Assembly: GCA_034189035.1 (NCBI GenBank)
Contig: JAXHVA010000072.1
Span: forward strand, 1-22,023
Length of the DNA: 22,023 bases
Direction: 5' to 3'
DNA from: JAUXFK01 sp034189035
Lineage (GTDB): Bacteria > Desulfobacterota > UBA8473
Part shown: piece by piece, positions 1-8,519 of the stretch
Layout: the number at the start of each line of letters is the position of its first letter
Numbering within the stretch: position 1 is the stretch's first letter
Notes under the pieces: generated by a model
What the model saw: the letters and a program-made list of their open reading frames with translations, nothing else
Told to the model about the DNA's origin: nothing
The model's database searches: none
Translations under genes and position numbers: made by a program

Positions 1-1
1 G

Positions 2-169
2 GGTGTAAAATTTAAGGATGCAGACCTGATCGGTATCCCCATCCGTTTATCTTTGAGTAAGAAGAATTGTAAAAATGACATGGTTGAGCTCAAAGTCAGA
101 AGGACTGGGGAGGTTATTATGGTGAAAAAAGATGAACTCATGGAAGAGATAGAGAAATATCTTTTCTGA
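2..169 (+). CDS. proS: Prolyl-tRNA synthetase, C-terminal end (partial)
   Basis: The window opens inside this gene. The open frame from base 2 to the TGA at 167-169 gives the last 55 residues. It begins GVKFKDADLIGIPIRLSLSK and later has VELKVRRTGEV, the ending of the anticodon-binding domain of bacterial (long-form) prolyl-tRNA synthetases, which charge tRNA-Pro in the cytoplasm. The catalytic domain lies outside the window. No disruption is visible in the part present, so the gene is probably functional. It is the last intact gene before about 6 kb of decayed genes. The identification rests on recalled family sequence and is fairly secure because this C-terminal block is well conserved. Confidence 0.85.
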   Translation, partial: GVKFKDADLIGIPIRLSLSKKNCKNDMVELKVRRTGEVIMVKKDELMEEIEKYLF

Positions 170-179
170 TAAGGATCGA

Positions 180-1216
180 GAGAGAATACTGTATTACTTG
201 TCCAGGCAAATCCACTCCCTGCTTTCTTTATTTCTCCTCTCTTGAATGCGCCGTACACAATACTCCTGATTTTCTTCTCATCGATCCCTGTTTTTTTCAG
301 CGTGGGTACATCGAAGCCTTTTCCAGATCTCTTAATAATACCGAAAACCTGCTCGGCATCCGTTGGCGGTTTGGGCTTCTCATTGTTTGCAGGTCGACTC
401 TTTGCCTTCTTCACAACGCCTTTTTGAGGAGTTGTATGGGGTGTTTTATCTTGTGAATCTGATTAGCTTCGGGTTTTTCTTTTGGCACCTTTGGTTTTTG
501 CACTTCGAGCTGCCGTGTCGTATGCCTTCTTCCCTGACTTTTTTCCAACGTCTGGTTCTTTTTTGGAACCAGTCTCATCAACCCGAAGACCATATCTTCT
601 TCCAGGTCAATGCCTAATATATCTGATAAGTCCGACTCGGTAATGACTCTTTTGCTCCCCTTTTCGGCTTTTCAGTAACTTATCGGCCTTGTCCTCCATT
701 GCCTGGCTGATCAAATCCTTCATTTCAACCTTTCGAAGTTTGAAGAGCAGACTCGGTTCCTCGTCAAGCCTTGCGCCGATACCACAGAGTGTGGCGGTAA
801 CATGCTTGCACATATAGGCCCAGTCAGGACAACTGCAAACAAATTCGATCTCCTTTGGAGAAGGGAACAACCCCTCACCCCGGGCCATAAATATTTCGCC
901 CAGCGCTCTTTGAAAATTTCCCCGCTAAAAGCTCCTGGAATGAATCAACCCTTCCTTCACAGGAGATTTTCATGCGTTCCCATATGTTTTTGTCGATTGC
1001 TTTTATATGAATTGTTACGGAATAGTGTTTCGATCTCGATCCCTAGACCAGAGATTCGACCATATCGGAATCTATCTGAAAATCCAGTACAGTGCCATGG
1101 CGAACATAGCTGTGTCCACGGCCGATGCAATTGCTGTAATCGGAATATCGTTCGAGGTTCTTCTTCCATGATTTGCCCCAAGAAGTTTGGGGAATGGCCC
1201 TTCCCTCAATTTTCCA
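180..1216 (-). pseudogene. SWIM zinc-finger protein, decayed, partner of the adjacent SNF2 helicase
   Basis: Read on the minus strand, homology runs from about 1216 to about 180 across several frames. The order is: an N-terminal block with SWGKSW and RYSDYSN (about 1150-1215), then EGLFPSPKEIEFVCSCPDW...MCKH (about 800-880), a complete SWIM motif (CxC...CxH), then ITESDLSDILGIDLE (about 600-650), then a C-terminal winged-helix-like block near 190-370 (DAEQVFGIIKRSGKGFDV). Frames break at least near 655 (an extra G in a G4 run), 420, 960 and 1040. SWIM modules bind DNA or protein. This family sits beside SNF2 helicases in many bacteria, and the upstream remnant here is one. The first residues are missing: the reading passes straight from helicase sequence into this protein near 1216, so a deletion removed the helicase end and this gene's start. 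It cannot make the full product. Confidence 0.8.
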
Positions 1217-2510
1217 AAGCAGGGTTCCACCACCTGTCAAAATGGATCGCGTGGTTCGCTTCAGTCAGGTTCAACCCGATACCGTCCGCCTTCAGTAGAT
1301 AATACTACAAACGGAATATAACTTTGACTTTGAAACTGTTCGATTATCTACTTTTCTTTTGTGTACGGTTATGCTCCCATGCAGAATCAAACCTTTTCGA
1401 TTAAAGAAGGTTTCCAGAAAATCGTGAAGAGGTCCGGTCATCTCCTTAAATTGAGTAAACACCAGAACTTTTCCCTCTTTTCATATATTTTTTCGCATAT
1501 CTCGCGAAGCCTTAAAAACTTGCCGCTGTCCTTTTCTTCGAATCTGCCGGTCTCAAGATATTGATCCGGGTAATTAGAGAGTTATTTAAATTTCATTATA
1601 GAAGAAAGTATGAGATCCTTCCTTTGAATCTACTCCGTTTCAGCAATTATTTCCTCTATATCCCTAACCAAATTTTTACATGAAACCACCTGCTTTTTGC
1701 TGAAGGAAGCATACGTTTTCATCTCAATTTTCTCCGGTAGATCGGATATGACTGAGGTATGGGTTTTCAAGCGCCGTAAAATGTAAGGGCTGATAATCTT
1801 AAGTAATCTCGCGTAACCTGAACGATCGTTTTTTAATTAAAGAAGCACTTGAACCGTCTTACCGAGGCCCATATCATCCGCCAGACAAGCGCCGAACCAA
1901 AGTTAATAAAGGAAATACAACCAATTCAATCCCTTATGTTGATACTCTCTGAGTTCGGCTTTGAACTATGAGCAGGTTTTATCGAAGGAATTAGTTTCGG
2001 ATCGCGTAATTTTCGGATGACCGTTCCCAGCCATTTTCAGTTTGAGATGCTGAGGTCTATATTTCTGTCATGACCGCCAAGCTACTTTTCAGGTCTGAGC
2101 TGTAAACACAAGGCATCTGTCAAACAGAAGCCCTCTTCATCCATCAGTTTTTTCGCCTTTTCATAGACATCCAGTGTCTTCTTGAGCCTTTCCAGATCTA
2201 CTAGCACCCATTTGTTCTTTATGTAAGCGAGTCCGTCTGATTCATCCAATAATTTTCTTGCATCCTCCCTTGAAATCTACATGTCCCCAAGAAATAAACC
2301 GAGTATCAAATTGCAGGATCGCCTCCTTCCCAACAAATGAAGGTGCATTATCACCAATGTCTATGTTGAGACGCATGCCGGATGAACTCCCTTTCCACAA
2401 GTTGGGGATCCTGCACAATATGCCCGATTCTTCGTAAACAGGAATCTCCTTTAAAAAAGAGAATGCCTCTTTTAATGTCCAGGCGAGAGGATGAAACAAA
2501 CTGATTTCCA
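1217..2510 (-). pseudogene. SNF2-family DEAD/DEAH helicase, decayed, with internal deletions
   Basis: Minus strand, read from about 2510 down to 1217. The recognisable blocks in order are: an N-terminal helicase-associated domain (GILCRIPNLWKG, about 2385-2430), DDMGLGKT (Walker A, motif I, near 1853-1883), SPYILRRLK (near 1768-1790), SNYPDQYLETGRF and EEKDSGKFLRLREI (about 1490-1580), VLVFTQF (about 1447-1470), LETFFNRKGLILHGS (about 1375-1420), and GIGLNLTEANHAIHFDRWWN (about 1220-1285). Between Walker A and ILRRLK only about 60 bp remain where the family has well over 100 residues, so the DExH (motif II) region is deleted. The arginine-finger motif VI after RWWNPALEN is replaced by SWIM-gene sequence. 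Stops and frameshifts are scattered throughout. The lineage is certain as an SNF2 ATPase, and the remnant cannot be active. Confidence 0.85.
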
Positions 2511-2516
2511 ATCAGC

Positions 2517-2666
2517 GTTCGTTATTTTATCAAAATGATATTTTCGACAAAAATTCAGATAATACCGAAGCCATTTTCTGTATTCAGAATGTGCTTTTCC
2601 CGGGATGGCTCTCTCAAACAGCATTGAGTCGAAAGGAACTTCTATGTGGGGAGGAATTCGTAGCAT
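2517..2666 (-). pseudogene. Tyrosine recombinase/integrase, N-terminal fragment
   Basis: A minus-strand frame begins at ATG 2666. About 47 residues resemble the N-terminal core-binding (SAM-like) domain of a tyrosine-recombinase family: IPPHIEVPFDSMLFERAIP, then EYRKWLRYYLNFCRKYHFDK. After about 2520 the sequence switches to residues unlike an integrase, and helicase homology begins in another frame. The catalytic domain (R...HxxR...Y) is absent. The fragment therefore marks a recombination or deletion end point upstream of the helicase relic. The family call relies on the KWLRYYLxFCxKY block. The exact junction is approximate. Confidence 0.6.
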
Positions 2667-2798
2667 TATTAACCTGTTTATGAATAATATTATTAGAAGG
2701 TATATTATACAACTAGTGAAAGTATGGGAAAGTGAAATAGGGTCTGTCTAAGTATTTTTTGATTTGGTAGTTAAACAGAAACCATAGAATCACTTGTT

Positions 2799-2880
2799 GG
2801 TGCTCCGCTTCGCGGAGCGCCAATGCCCCACGGATCAAAGATCGGCTTATTGGCCTCCGTTCTATCCGCAGGGCATTGGC
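2799..2880. repeat. Nested hairpins / inverted-repeat element
   Basis: Two structures touch end to end. The first is a tight hairpin at 2799-2821, GGTGCTCCGC/GCGGAGCGCC with a TTC loop and one T-G wobble. The second is an inverted repeat GCCAATGCCC (2819-2828) / GGGCATTGGC (2871-2880), enclosing a further pair ACGGA (2830-2834) / TCCGT (2856-2860). The two structures share bases 2819-2821 and so could be mutually exclusive. The element lies between two decayed genes and ends where the sensor-kinase remnant begins. It could be a REP-like or MITE-like repeat. No T-run follows, so it is not a standard terminator. Confidence 0.6.
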
Positions 2881-4265
2881 AATTTATATGACAGAAGATT
2901 TAACACAAAATATCCAGATAATATCGAATGTTATTTCAGCATCTCCTGTTGGAATTACAATCTATGACGACTCCGGACAGAGTATATCGACTAATGACTT
3001 CTTGGCCCGAATAATTGTAGCCACGAAGCAGCAGGTACTTAATCAGAATTATAATAATATCGAATTCTCGAAGAAATCCAGGTTGTTAGATACGGCTAGA
3101 AAGATTATTACTACCGACTCTCCCATATGCCGTGAAGTCATAACTATATCAAGCTTTGAGAAAAAGGTATTCCTCGACTGTTATCTCTTTCCGTTTAGCC
3201 GGAAAGATTTACTCTTTATGGCTCAGGATATCACCGAACGAAAGCAAACGCATGAAAAATTATCCCAAAACGAACGTTTTTAACAATATGCTCAGCATAA
3301 TTTTGGGACATACTGAGTTGCTCAAATTCAGCTTGCCTCCGGGGGATCTTTTGCTAAGGAGTGTTTTGGAGATTGAAAATGCAGGCCTTCACTCAAGAGA
3401 CATGACCCGACAGCTATTGGCTTTTTCCAGGAAGCAGATCGTTGTACACAAAACCACGAATCTGAATGAAGCGATTATGAAGAGAACAAAGACGCTTGCA
3501 AAGCTCATTGGGAAAAATATTGATTTACGTTTTTTTCCCCGTAACGAGATCTTTGGAATGTTTGGATTGATCCCGTACAGATAGATCAGATTCTTTTCAA
3601 TTTGTCTACAAATGCGCGTGATGCCATGCCTGACGGTAGTACCCTGACGATCGAAACATTCAACGTTGATCTCCATGAGCTCTATTGCACGTTAAAAGTA
3701 GAGTACCGGCTGGACAATATGTAGTGTTATCGGTGAATGATGATGGTGTTGGGATGGATAAAGAGATGCTTTCGCATGTTTTTGAACCGTTTTACACAAC
3801 GAAAGAAATGGGAAAAGGTACAGGGTTAGGATTGGCTAACGTTTATGGGATTACCAGACAGAAGGTGGTTTTATAACCGCCTACAGTGAGCCCGGAAAAA
3901 GAGCCACTTTTAATGTCCTTATCCACCAGGTTGATGGATGAGGTTCAAGAGGAGGAAGTCGTTGAGAAATCCTCGCTGTTCAACCGGTAACCGTCTTGTT
4001 CGTTGAAGATAATGAGATGGTGCGCAGGGCGACGGCTGAAATTTTGAAAAGAATCGGCTACTCAGTTGTGCTGGCAGAGGACTCAAAGGGAGCATTGGCA
4101 GTTTTTGAAAAAGAAACTTTCCCCATCGATCTCCTGATTACCGATGTGATCATGCCGCAGATGAGCGGAGCGGAATTGGTCTCCAAAATCAAAACAGTAA
4201 GAGTGTAAAAGTTCTTTTTAAGCTTAATATCGACAAAATAGAAGCATATAAGAAGCACAAACAAT
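2876..4265 (+). pseudogene. Hybrid PAS histidine kinase with receiver domain, decayed
   Basis: The plus-strand blocks, in order across several frames, are as follows. A PAS domain covers about 2888-3250 (SPVGITIYDDSGQS, ending MAQDITERKQTHEKL). A dimerisation segment follows (NNMLSIILGHTELL, then DMTRQLLAFSRKQ, about 3283-3440). Then come an ATPase N-box (QIDQILFNLSTNARDAMPDG, about 3575-3640), G-boxes (NDDGVGMDKEML, FEPFYTTKEMGKGTGLGLAN, about 3736-3840), a displaced GFITAYSEPG, and a CheY-like receiver (VLFVEDNEMVRR, LLITDVIMPQMSG, about 3990-4200). The H-box that normally precedes FNNML is missing at about 3282, so the phosphoacceptor histidine is gone. Frameshifts lie near 3282, 3570, 3690, 3860 and 4205. 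The true start is unclear: ATG 2888 has no ribosome site, and the inverted-repeat element abuts it. Confidence 0.85.
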
Positions 4266-4477
4266 AAAAACAGGCATTTTTGCCAACAATTTGCTGCAGG
4301 TGACAGCTCAAAACCACGTTGCCTCTGAGCAACATGTTGAGCCTGTCGAAAAGTTGCCGAGCACTCTCATAGAGCTTGAATCGATGCTACTATGTGATAG
4401 AGTATAGAGAATCCATTAGCGCTCTATCCACTGGAGAATCATAGATAGTTCGATACAAACATTACAGCTACAATCAA

Positions 4478-5470
4478 ATGGTGATGGTGCCGGTGTCACT
4501 GGAGGAACAACTGATGCGCGGCACATTGAAATATACGATCCAGCATGTTGTTGAAGAACGGCTTGACGTGAGCATCTTTGATGCTCAATATTGCAACGAC
4601 GAGACAGGGCGTAAGGGAGAAAGTACCGATAAAGATCGTGCTTTTGGGGTATTTCCGTGGAATGATCTGATCACGGTCGTTGGAGCGAGAATGTTATGAG
4701 AACATAACCTTTATGGCGATGGCGTGTGGGCAAAACCCGATCACAGTATGATTGCTGCTTTTGTGTCATCATGAGCTGTTATACACGAAGGTTCTGTTGA
4801 TTTATGAAGAAGAAGGTTTGCTTGGAGGCACCCATTTCAGTCTTGACGGGTTGAAGCTTTCCTCAAATGCGGCAAAGGAGTGGAGCGGCACGTTTTGGTT
4901 TTAAAAGACATGCCAATAAGCGCTGATACGGGCTATTACAGTGTAACCAATCTGAAGGCATGCAACTGGGGGTTGATGCTTATATGCCGGATCCTCAGCT
5001 TCGCAAAGGAGATGTTCGTTTTGCAGATGCAGGTCGGCATCGCCGCCCTGTAATTAGATGATCGCATTGGAAAGCTTATCTGTCCTGCCGGACATGGCTT
5101 ATACGTAAAGAACAGAAATTTCAGGACGTCTGATGGGCACAAGGCCATTGCCTACCAAGCGCCGAAGAAAGCCTGTGCTGATTACCAACTCCGATCCGGA
5201 TGCTTGTGCAATCCTAAGACTGTGTTCCGACATGTTTATCTGTTCTACGGGAAACGTCCGGGCAGCATAATAGATGTGATGAAAGGGAAGATTGACATGG
5301 AAAAGGGTCGGCGCATTTACAGCAAACGTCTTAGGATAGAGGATCCGGTTTTCGGAAATATCCCTGCCTGAAAGAAAATGGATCGGTTGCCTTGCGAGGT
5401 CGTGTCAAGGTCAACATTCAATGGATGCTTTACTGTTTAGTTCATAATATTGAAAAGATCATCAATTACT
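4478..5470 (+). pseudogene. IS1182-like DDE transposase, decayed
   Basis: The open N-terminal part (4478-4699) begins MVMVPVSLEEQLMRGTLKYT and continues VEERLDVSIFDAQYCNDETG, the characteristic start of an IS1182-type transposase family. Further homologous blocks follow in shifted frames: a segment around 4840-4880 (LDG...SFPQM), VDAYMPDPQLRKGDVRFADA (about 4970-5030), and a C-terminal block SIIDVMKGKIDMEKGRRIYS...VFGNI (about 5260-5370) with the ending that contains HNIEK (about 5440-5460). Many stops and frameshifts interrupt it and a central part is missing. Terminal inverted repeats were not identified. The element is a dead insertion sequence inside the decayed region. Confidence 0.75.
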
Positions 5471-5507
5471 AACTATACATAGATAGTAGAATATGCTATA
5501 AGAAAGC

Positions 5508-6262
5508 ATGTATAAAAAGACAGATTGCCAACAAGAGATATTTAGAGTTGACGCTCAATCATCTTTAGCATTACAAACCGGCTTAAGAGCTTCCTGGGCT
5601 CATCTATTCAAGGTCGAAATTCTCCCGGTTTTATTAAAAATATGCCATACTATACGGCAAGACTGGTCGATCGAATTTCAGTGTTGCTTGTTTGCTGGGT
5701 TTGTGTGTTTTGCAAAGCTGAATAATCTGAGTGATCAACAAGCCCTGGATAGTTTTGGTTTTGATATTCGATGGCGTTATGCCTTGGATGTTACTGATGA
5801 TAATGCGTATTTGTCACGCCGTTCGCTGGTGGAGTTTCGTCGGCGATTGACTGCAAAAGATCCAGAGATGAAACTTTTACGAGGGGTATTTGAGAAAATC
5901 AGCATTGCAGCGATAGAAAAGCTTGGTTTATCAGAGAGCGAATAGAGGCTTGATTCTACCCATATCATTTCAATATACGGACACGGGGTTAGGTGGATTT
6001 GTTTGCGAATACGATTACCTCAGATGGTTTTGCAATAAAATGTCCCATGGATAAAAGCCCCATAGACCATCGTATACTCATTGCCAATAACACAACACGC
6101 CGATCGCTTCATGCGATATTCGATGGAGATATCTGACGATCATGTGCTGCCCTTGATCAATGTCCGCTAGTTGCCGCGAATCATCGAAAGCGTGGTTGTA
6201 AGGCACGTCATACAGCCGGGGATTTTCAAGTAATTGCATGTAATATAAAAAGATGTGCAAAG
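5508..6262 (+). pseudogene. Second DDE transposase (DUF772/IS1182-like), decayed
   Basis: Frame 5508-5945 gives 145 residues (MYKKTDCQQEIFRVDAQSSL...). They contain the DUF772-type N-terminal block with LNNLSDQQALDSFGFDIRWR, YALDVTDDNAYLSRRSL and EFRRRL. A TAG at 5943 interrupts it, but the sequence resumes with RLDSTHI, which would hold the first catalytic Asp. After that the frame is lost, with weak transposase-like stretches up to about 6262. The N-terminus differs from that of the preceding transposase, so this is a second element, not a duplicate. The gap between them is under 40 bp, so one insertion sequence may have landed next to or inside the other. Both are inactive. Confidence 0.7.
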
Positions 6263-6495
6263 GCCCATACCGGCTCAGGAAATCCTCTAAAACGCTTTAG
6301 GTTTTCTATTTTATACCATTTATATCTATTTTTTAGTTATGAGGAACAATATCGATGAGGTAGAGTAAAAATCATAGGAAAAGAAGGTGTCCTTTTCCAT
6401 AAAGGTATGAATAATTTTAATTGTTTAAGGAGATATACAGAACAACAGGATCACTTGTCATATGAATCAAATCCAAAGCTAAAAGGAGAAATTCA

Positions 6496-6840
6496 ATGCC
6501 GGAAAACCAAACTGATTTAAACAAAAATCGCAGAAAACAACTTGGGCGATTTCTAGAGCTTATGCCGGATTTGGCCAAACAACTCGGCGAACAGGTTAAT
6601 GAAGCATATCAAGACGGTACCATAGACAGTAAAACTAAACGTCTTATGGCTATGGCTATTGCTCTTGGTGCTGGCTGTAGAAATTGCGTTTTGGGTCAAG
6701 CAGAAGCTGCACTAAACTTGGGTGCAACAAAAGAAGATTTCCTTGAGACTATTTCAGTTGTTATTAGCATGAGAGGTACAACAGGCGTGGCGGAGTCCTT
6801 AAGAGTAATTCAGTTTTTGGATGAATTAGGAAAGCTATAA
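6496..6840 (+). CDS. Carboxymuconolactone decarboxylase-fold (AhpD-like) small protein
   Basis: An intact 114-residue protein with a good ribosome site (AAGGAG at 6483-6488, 7 bp before ATG). The body is the all-helical CMD domain: KRLMAMAIALGAGCRNCVLGQAEAALNLGATKEDFLETI (about residues 48-86). The paired cysteines C61 and C64 form the CxxC used by AhpD-type members in peroxide or thiol reduction. Position 68, usually His in the CxxCxxxH motif, is Gln here. That may mean a changed redox role, and also argues against a true decarboxylase. Single-domain proteins of this size assemble as multimers in known cases. No partner gene adjoins it: a dead transposase lies upstream and about 1 kb of non-coding DNA downstream. 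The cellular substrate cannot be told from sequence. Confidence 0.85.
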   Translation: MPENQTDLNKNRRKQLGRFLELMPDLAKQLGEQVNEAYQDGTIDSKTKRLMAMAIALGAGCRNCVLGQAEAALNLGATKEDFLETISVVISMRGTTGVAESLRVIQFLDELGKL

Positions 6841-7820
6841 TTGATCATGATTCTATATCATTAATTTAGATTATCCTATTCTCTTTTCTCTCATATAGTC
6901 TAAAACAACGGGTAAAACGACAGTGAGATAGGGTTTATTTTGGATTGTATTAATCTCAGTTTTCTCATCTTTTGAAAGGCTTTTTGTTCTCAAAATTTAA
7001 TGCCTGTTGAGGTTAGATCACCAGAATAGGCAACCAACAAGAAAAACTGGCTTTGAAAGAATAATGAAAGGAGTGAGATTATTTCACCAGGGATACTACC
7101 CTTGAAGAGATAGTCTTTTTTACTGGAAGCTTAGAATTGAAACGATTCATCGATTCTAAGGGTATTTTAAGCAAATATTTATAATACCCATTTGGATCTT
7201 TATTAAAAGTCATCACTCCACATAAAATAGACCCATTTTCATAATATTCTGTATATCCACCATTTAATAATGGTATGAAAAAATACCTTTATGACGACGA
7301 GCTTACTTCTTTTTCGAGGCTTCGAAGCCTTTTCCATCAATATTTTTTCTAATACATAAAACCTTTTAACTTGTTAAGAATTTTATTTATACTAAACTTA
7401 TAGAGCTTATCATGCTTAGTATACCGTCATCTTTTCTGTTAAAATTTTAGGAATACTTACAAAAGAAGGCTGCTCTCAGAAATCAACACGCATCGTATAA
7501 TAAGTGGCTCCGTTATTAGAATAAATTGCAAGACTAAGCACTTTTTACAGATTGTACCCTCTTTTAATCCGATCCCTGAGGTAGGGACTCAGACCTATTG
7601 GAGGAGGTGCATGTTGAGTCCGCTGTTGTAAGCGAATCGTCTGTCGTAATCCCTTCCTGAACAATCTTTTCGAGCACTCGCCACCGATCATTCACGGAAG
7701 TTGAGATCTATGTATTAACAATTTCAGACCACCCCATGAATAAAATTTTTTCATTTTGCTGACGTAGAAGAATATAATATTTTGGCTAATTATTGGATTT
7801 AAAAAAATGCATACGATCAC
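6841..7820. other. Gene-poor AT-rich stretch
   Basis: No intact gene was found on either strand. It holds one possible decayed minus-strand gene (7079-7337, listed separately), a perfect 14-bp palindrome AGGCTTCGAAGCCT (7317-7330) followed by TTTT, and a hairpin GGACTCA/TGAGTCC (7585-7591 and 7615-7621). The hairpin loop contains GGAGGAGGT immediately ahead of a six-codon ATG frame. The rest appears unstructured. Confidence 0.6.
7079..7337 (-). pseudogene. Possible small decayed gene, function unknown
   Basis: On the minus strand a frame from ATG 7337 (MEKASKPRKRSKLVVIKVFF) can be joined, through one slip in a T6 run near 7275, to a frame ending at TAA 7079-7081. That second frame contains NGGYTEYYENGSILCGVMTF and NKDPNGYYKYLLKIPLESM. 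The composition looks protein-like, but there is no ribosome site and no recognised family. It may be a relic or chance. Confidence 0.25.
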
Positions 7821-7848
7821 TTGACACGTGAAAATTAATAATTATTAT
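7821..7848 (+). promoter_or_regulatory. Sigma-70-type promoter of the hsp20 gene
   Basis: TTGACA (7821-7826), a 16-bp spacer, then TATTAT (7843-7848), 34 bp before the hsp20 start. The -10 box lies inside a 16-bp AT-only palindrome (TTATTATTAATAATAA). No CIRCE element or sigma-32-type boxes were seen. Confidence 0.5.
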
Positions 7849-7882
7849 TAATAATAAAATATATATATGAAGGAGGTGCACT

Positions 7883-8449
7883 ATGGACATTAAAAAATGG
7901 GTTCCCTGGAATTGGTTTAAGAAGGAAGAAGAGGATGCAGGAAAGACTGTACCGGTGAAGCGTGAAAGCTTACAGGAACAAGGCGGTGCACTCAGCAACC
8001 CAATGCATCAATTTCACCAAGAGATCGATCGGATTTTTGACCAGGCGTTTCGCGGTTTCGGACTGCCCCAGTTCGGGCTTGACCGGCCAGTATTGCCACG
8101 CCTGAACGACAGTATGCTCAAACCTACTTTGGACTTGGGCGCTACAGGCAAGGAATACACCATCACAGTGGAGATACCTGGTGTGGATGAAAAGGATGTG
8201 AGGCTGGAAATCGCCAACGATACCCTGACTATCCGTGGTGAAAAGATGCAGGAAAAGGAGGAGAAGGATAAGAGTTACTATCGGATGGAACGTTCCTATG
8301 GCTCATTCCAGCGGGTACTTTCCTTACCGCACGATGCGAATCAGGATGGAATAAACGCAACCTTTAAAAATGGTATCTTAAGCGTGGCTATACCCAGGAA
8401 GGTATTACCAAAAGCAGATGTAAGACAAATAGAGGTTAAAAGTAAGTGA
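7883..8449 (+). CDS. Hsp20/alpha-crystallin small heat-shock protein
   Basis: An intact 188-residue protein with a near-perfect ribosome site AAGGAGGT (7870-7877) 5 bp before ATG. The N-terminal third (residues 1-75) is variable, with Trp-rich WVPWNWF and amphipathic stretches typical of sHSP oligomerisation arms. The alpha-crystallin domain spans about 80-172, with EYTITVEIPGVDEKDVRLEI, NDTLTIRGEK and the hallmark FKNGILSVAIPR (GIL at 164-166). The C-terminal tail carries an I-x-V anchor (IEV, 183-185). Such proteins hold unfolding polypeptides in the cytoplasm without ATP. A second, broken hsp20 lies 70 bp downstream on the same strand, so this was probably a two-gene sHSP operon. It is intact although surrounded by decay. 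Confidence 0.92.
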   Translation: MDIKKWVPWNWFKKEEEDAGKTVPVKRESLQEQGGALSNPMHQFHQEIDRIFDQAFRGFGLPQFGLDRPVLPRLNDSMLKPTLDLGATGKEYTITVEIPGVDEKDVRLEIANDTLTIRGEKMQEKEEKDKSYYRMERSYGSFQRVLSLPHDANQDGINATFKNGILSVAIPRKVLPKADVRQIEVKSK

Positions 8450-8519
8450 TTATTGAGTTTAACTATAATGTATTGACGATTTTGAAGCCGGACATACGAA
8501 AATTAGGGAGGAAAATATC

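Noticed and set aside
607..888. Stand-alone 93-residue SWIM protein
   Set aside because: Flanking frames continue the same family on both sides, so it is one piece of a broken larger gene.
2799..2880. Integron attC site
   Set aside because: The inverted repeat lacks the attC core sites (RYYYAAC/GTTRRRY), and the nearby integrase fragment is not shown to be IntI.
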